Shown: positions 5,651-6,926 of the stretch, one piece after another
Layout: every line of letters starts with the position of its first letter
Numbering within the stretch: position 1 is the stretch's first letter
Assembly: GCA_026389655.1 (NCBI GenBank)
Contig: JAPLHL010000340.1
Location: forward strand, 1-6,926
Direction: 5' to 3'
Length of the DNA: 6,926 bases
DNA from: Chloroflexota bacterium
GTDB lineage: Bacteria > Chloroflexota > Dehalococcoidia > GIF9 > UBA5629
Made by a program: the position numbers and the translations under genes
The notes under the pieces: generated by a model
The model's database searches: none
What the model was told of the DNA's origin: nothing
What the model saw: the letters and a program-made list of their open reading frames with translations, nothing else

Positions 5651-6793
5651 ATGGATTTCTGTTTAACTGAAGAACAGGCTATGTTTCAGTCAATGGTACG
5701 GGATTTCGCTACTAACGTTGTTAAACCCGAAGCGGCGAAAATCGACGAGGAGGGAAAATTCCCTGCCGAGATATTCAAAAAAGCTGCTGAACTGGGTATT
5801 TTCGGAATCAGTATCGATGAGAAATACGGCGGAAGCGGAATGGACTATCTTTCAATGACGCTTTGCTGTGAAGAGCTCTCCAGGGCCAGTGCGGGCGTCG
5901 GGACCATATTCCTGGCCAACCTTTCACTGGCCTGTTACCCGATTTATAAATTCGGCACGGAAGAGCAGAAAAAGAAATATGTCACACCTATCGCAACCGG
6001 GGAGAAAATCTGCTGTTTTGTACTGACAGAGCCGGGTGCGGGCAGCGACGCAGCGTCCTGCGAGACGACTGCAACCAGGCAGGGCGACGATTATATTATC
6101 AATGGCAACAAGATATTTATTACCAACGGCGCTGAAGCCTCAATAGCCGTGGTATTCGCCACGGAGGACAAGTCCAAGGGCGCTAAAGGCATGTCCGCCT
6201 TCATAGTAGAAAGCAGCATGCCCGGGTACTCGGTGGGCAAGCTGGAACACAAGATGGGCATACATGGCTCATCCACGGCAGAGTTGGTCTTCGAGAATTG
6301 CAGGGTCCCCAAGGCAAATCTGCTTGGGGAAAGCGGTAAGGGCTTGAGATACGCCATGGAGGCAATCAGCTCAAGCCGTGTTACCGTTGCAGCACAAGCC
6401 CTTGGAATATCACAGGCAGCATTCGACGATGCGCTGGCCTATTCACAGACACGCGTCCAGTTCGGCAAGCCGCTGGCGCAGCACCAGGCTATCCAGTGGA
6501 TGCTGGCCGATATGGCTACGCAGATCGACGCTGCCAGGATGATGGTTTACCGCTCCGCCTGGCTGAAAGACCAGGGCAAGCCGTTCCTCAAAGAAGCTGC
6601 CATGGCCAAGCTTTATGCAGGCGAGGTCTCCAGCTTTGTTACCAACAAAGCCCTGCAAATACACGGCGGTTATGGCTATTGCAGGGATTACCCGATGGAG
6701 CGCTATCTTCGCGATGCCAAGATTACAGAGATCTATGAGGGCACTTCGGAGATGCAGCGGATGACCATTGCACGCGCACTTATCACTTCGTAG
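5651..6793 (+). CDS. Acyl-CoA dehydrogenase (short-chain/butyryl-CoA type)
   Basis: This 380-residue flavoenzyme oxidises an acyl-CoA to the trans-2-enoyl-CoA with FAD and passes electrons on, usually to electron-transfer flavoprotein. The length is normal for the family. In order there are the N-terminal helical domain (1-120), the beta domain with the signature FVLTEPGAGSDAAS (123-136) and FITNGAEA (156-163) near the flavin, and the C-terminal helical domain with RVQFGKPLAQHQAIQ (268-282) and QIHGGYGYCRDYPMERYLRD (336-355). EIYEGTSEMQR (360-370) follows, in which Glu363 is the expected catalytic base of the short-chain and branched-chain group. No key residue is missing. AGGAGGGTGAC directly before the ATG is a strong ribosome binding site. 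It lies 25 bases behind the flavoprotein gene. The exact chain length cannot be read from the sequence. An IS110-type transposase ends 15 bases downstream on the other strand. Confidence 0.95.
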   Translation: MDFCLTEEQAMFQSMVRDFATNVVKPEAAKIDEEGKFPAEIFKKAAELGIFGISIDEKYGGSGMDYLSMTLCCEELSRASAGVGTIFLANLSLACYPIYKFGTEEQKKKYVTPIATGEKICCFVLTEPGAGSDAASCETTATRQGDDYIINGNKIFITNGAEASIAVVFATEDKSKGAKGMSAFIVESSMPGYSVGKLEHKMGIHGSSTAELVFENCRVPKANLLGESGKGLRYAMEAISSSRVTVAAQALGISQAAFDDALAYSQTRVQFGKPLAQHQAIQWMLADMATQIDAARMMVYRSAWLKDQGKPFLKEAAMAKLYAGEVSSFVTNKALQIHGGYGYCRDYPMERYLRDAKITEIYEGTSEMQRMTIARALITS

Positions 6794-6926
6794 CAACTGT
6801 CTTAATTATTAATTTTCAGGACTGTTTTGAAGTGACGTGTAACTCCATGGCAATCCCGTTCTTACGATGGCATTTAATATGATGAGAAGCTTACGCATAC
6901 AGGCAGTTATTGCTGACTTTTTCGAT
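6794..6926 (-). mobile_element. Terminal part of an IS110-family insertion sequence
   Basis: The transposase fragment implies that an insertion element enters from the right. IS110 elements lack long terminal inverted repeats, and no clear boundary is visible. The left limit must lie between the dehydrogenase stop (6793) and the transposase stop (6809), or in the last bases of the dehydrogenase gene. The 15 bases between contain only AT-rich sequence, including TTAATTATTAA at 6802-6812 overlapping the transposase stop. Confidence 0.6.
6809..6925 (-). CDS. IS110-family transposase, C-terminal end (partial)
   Basis: On the minus strand, 38 residues end at a TAA (6809-6811); the frame is open to the right edge, so most of the gene is outside. 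The peptide KKSAITACMRKLLIILNAIV, followed by RTGLPW, is the hallmark end of IS110/IS116-family (Transposase_20) transposases, where a MRKLLxILNA helix is strongly conserved. These are DEDD-type recombinases with a catalytic serine; in this family the element encodes a bridge RNA in a non-coding end. Neither the catalytic residues nor that RNA are in view. Whether the copy is intact cannot be judged. Confidence 0.8.
   Translation of the reverse strand, partial: SKKSAITACMRKLLIILNAIVRTGLPWSYTSLQNSPEN

Noticed and set aside
6879..6926. Possible start of a plus-strand gene (ATGATG at 6879)
   Set aside because: It has no ribosome binding site and is antisense to the much more convincing transposase C-terminus.
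1..6926. CRISPR array, tRNA, rRNA or replication origin
   Set aside because: By eye I saw no regularly spaced direct repeats, no cloverleaf with a T-loop GTTC core, no rRNA-like segments and no iteron or DnaA-box clusters.

Overview
The window reads as chromosomal DNA of an anaerobic bacterium of roughly balanced base composition. It carries six complete or nearly complete protein genes and a fragment of an insertion sequence at the right edge. The gene types (ADP-forming acyl-CoA synthetase, acyl-CoA dehydrogenase, a small iron-sulfur-type flavoprotein, and a zinc-ribbon protein next to an RRM protein) suggest a Chloroflexota (Dehalococcoidia-like) or deltaproteobacterial fermenter or syntroph. 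No rRNA or other phylogenetic marker is present, so this is only a guess from memory of family distribution.

Left third (1-2630), minus strand, reading right to left: a GTG-started double zinc-ribbon protein (2284-2580), a short Gly-rich RRM RNA-binding protein (1841-2179), then a large HExxH metallopeptidase that runs off the left edge (1-1518). Each has a strong Shine-Dalgarno sequence. A perfect 11-bp hairpin separates the first two genes. A classic hairpin-plus-U-tract terminator follows the RRM gene, and its U-tract runs straight into a good sigma70-type promoter for the peptidase. The zinc-ribbon gene is preceded by a 10-bp hairpin that pairs half of its Shine-Dalgarno and the whole spacer, up to the first base of the start codon.

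Middle (2640-4887): a sigma70-like promoter with a perfect -35 drives the alpha subunit of an ADP-forming acyl-CoA synthetase (2821-4203, probable TTG start). The matching beta (ATP-grasp) subunit lies on the opposite strand (4186-4887). The two genes converge and overlap tail to tail by 18 bp, whereas these subunits are normally fused or encoded side by side.

Right third (4888-6926): a divergent promoter region with a palindromic TTGCAA that can act as the -35 in both directions separates the beta subunit from a two-gene plus-strand operon: a flavodoxin-fold iron-sulfur flavoprotein (5023-5625) and a short-chain-type acyl-CoA dehydrogenase (5651-6793). Fifteen bases after the dehydrogenase stop lies the stop codon of a minus-strand IS110-family transposase C-terminus, which continues past the window edge.

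Working model (inference): the right two thirds form an acyl-CoA module. The dehydrogenase oxidises an acyl-CoA, the neighbouring flavoprotein may take part in the electron transfer, and the synthetase interconverts acyl-CoA plus ADP and Pi with the free acid plus ATP. The left third is unrelated housekeeping or stress-type material.
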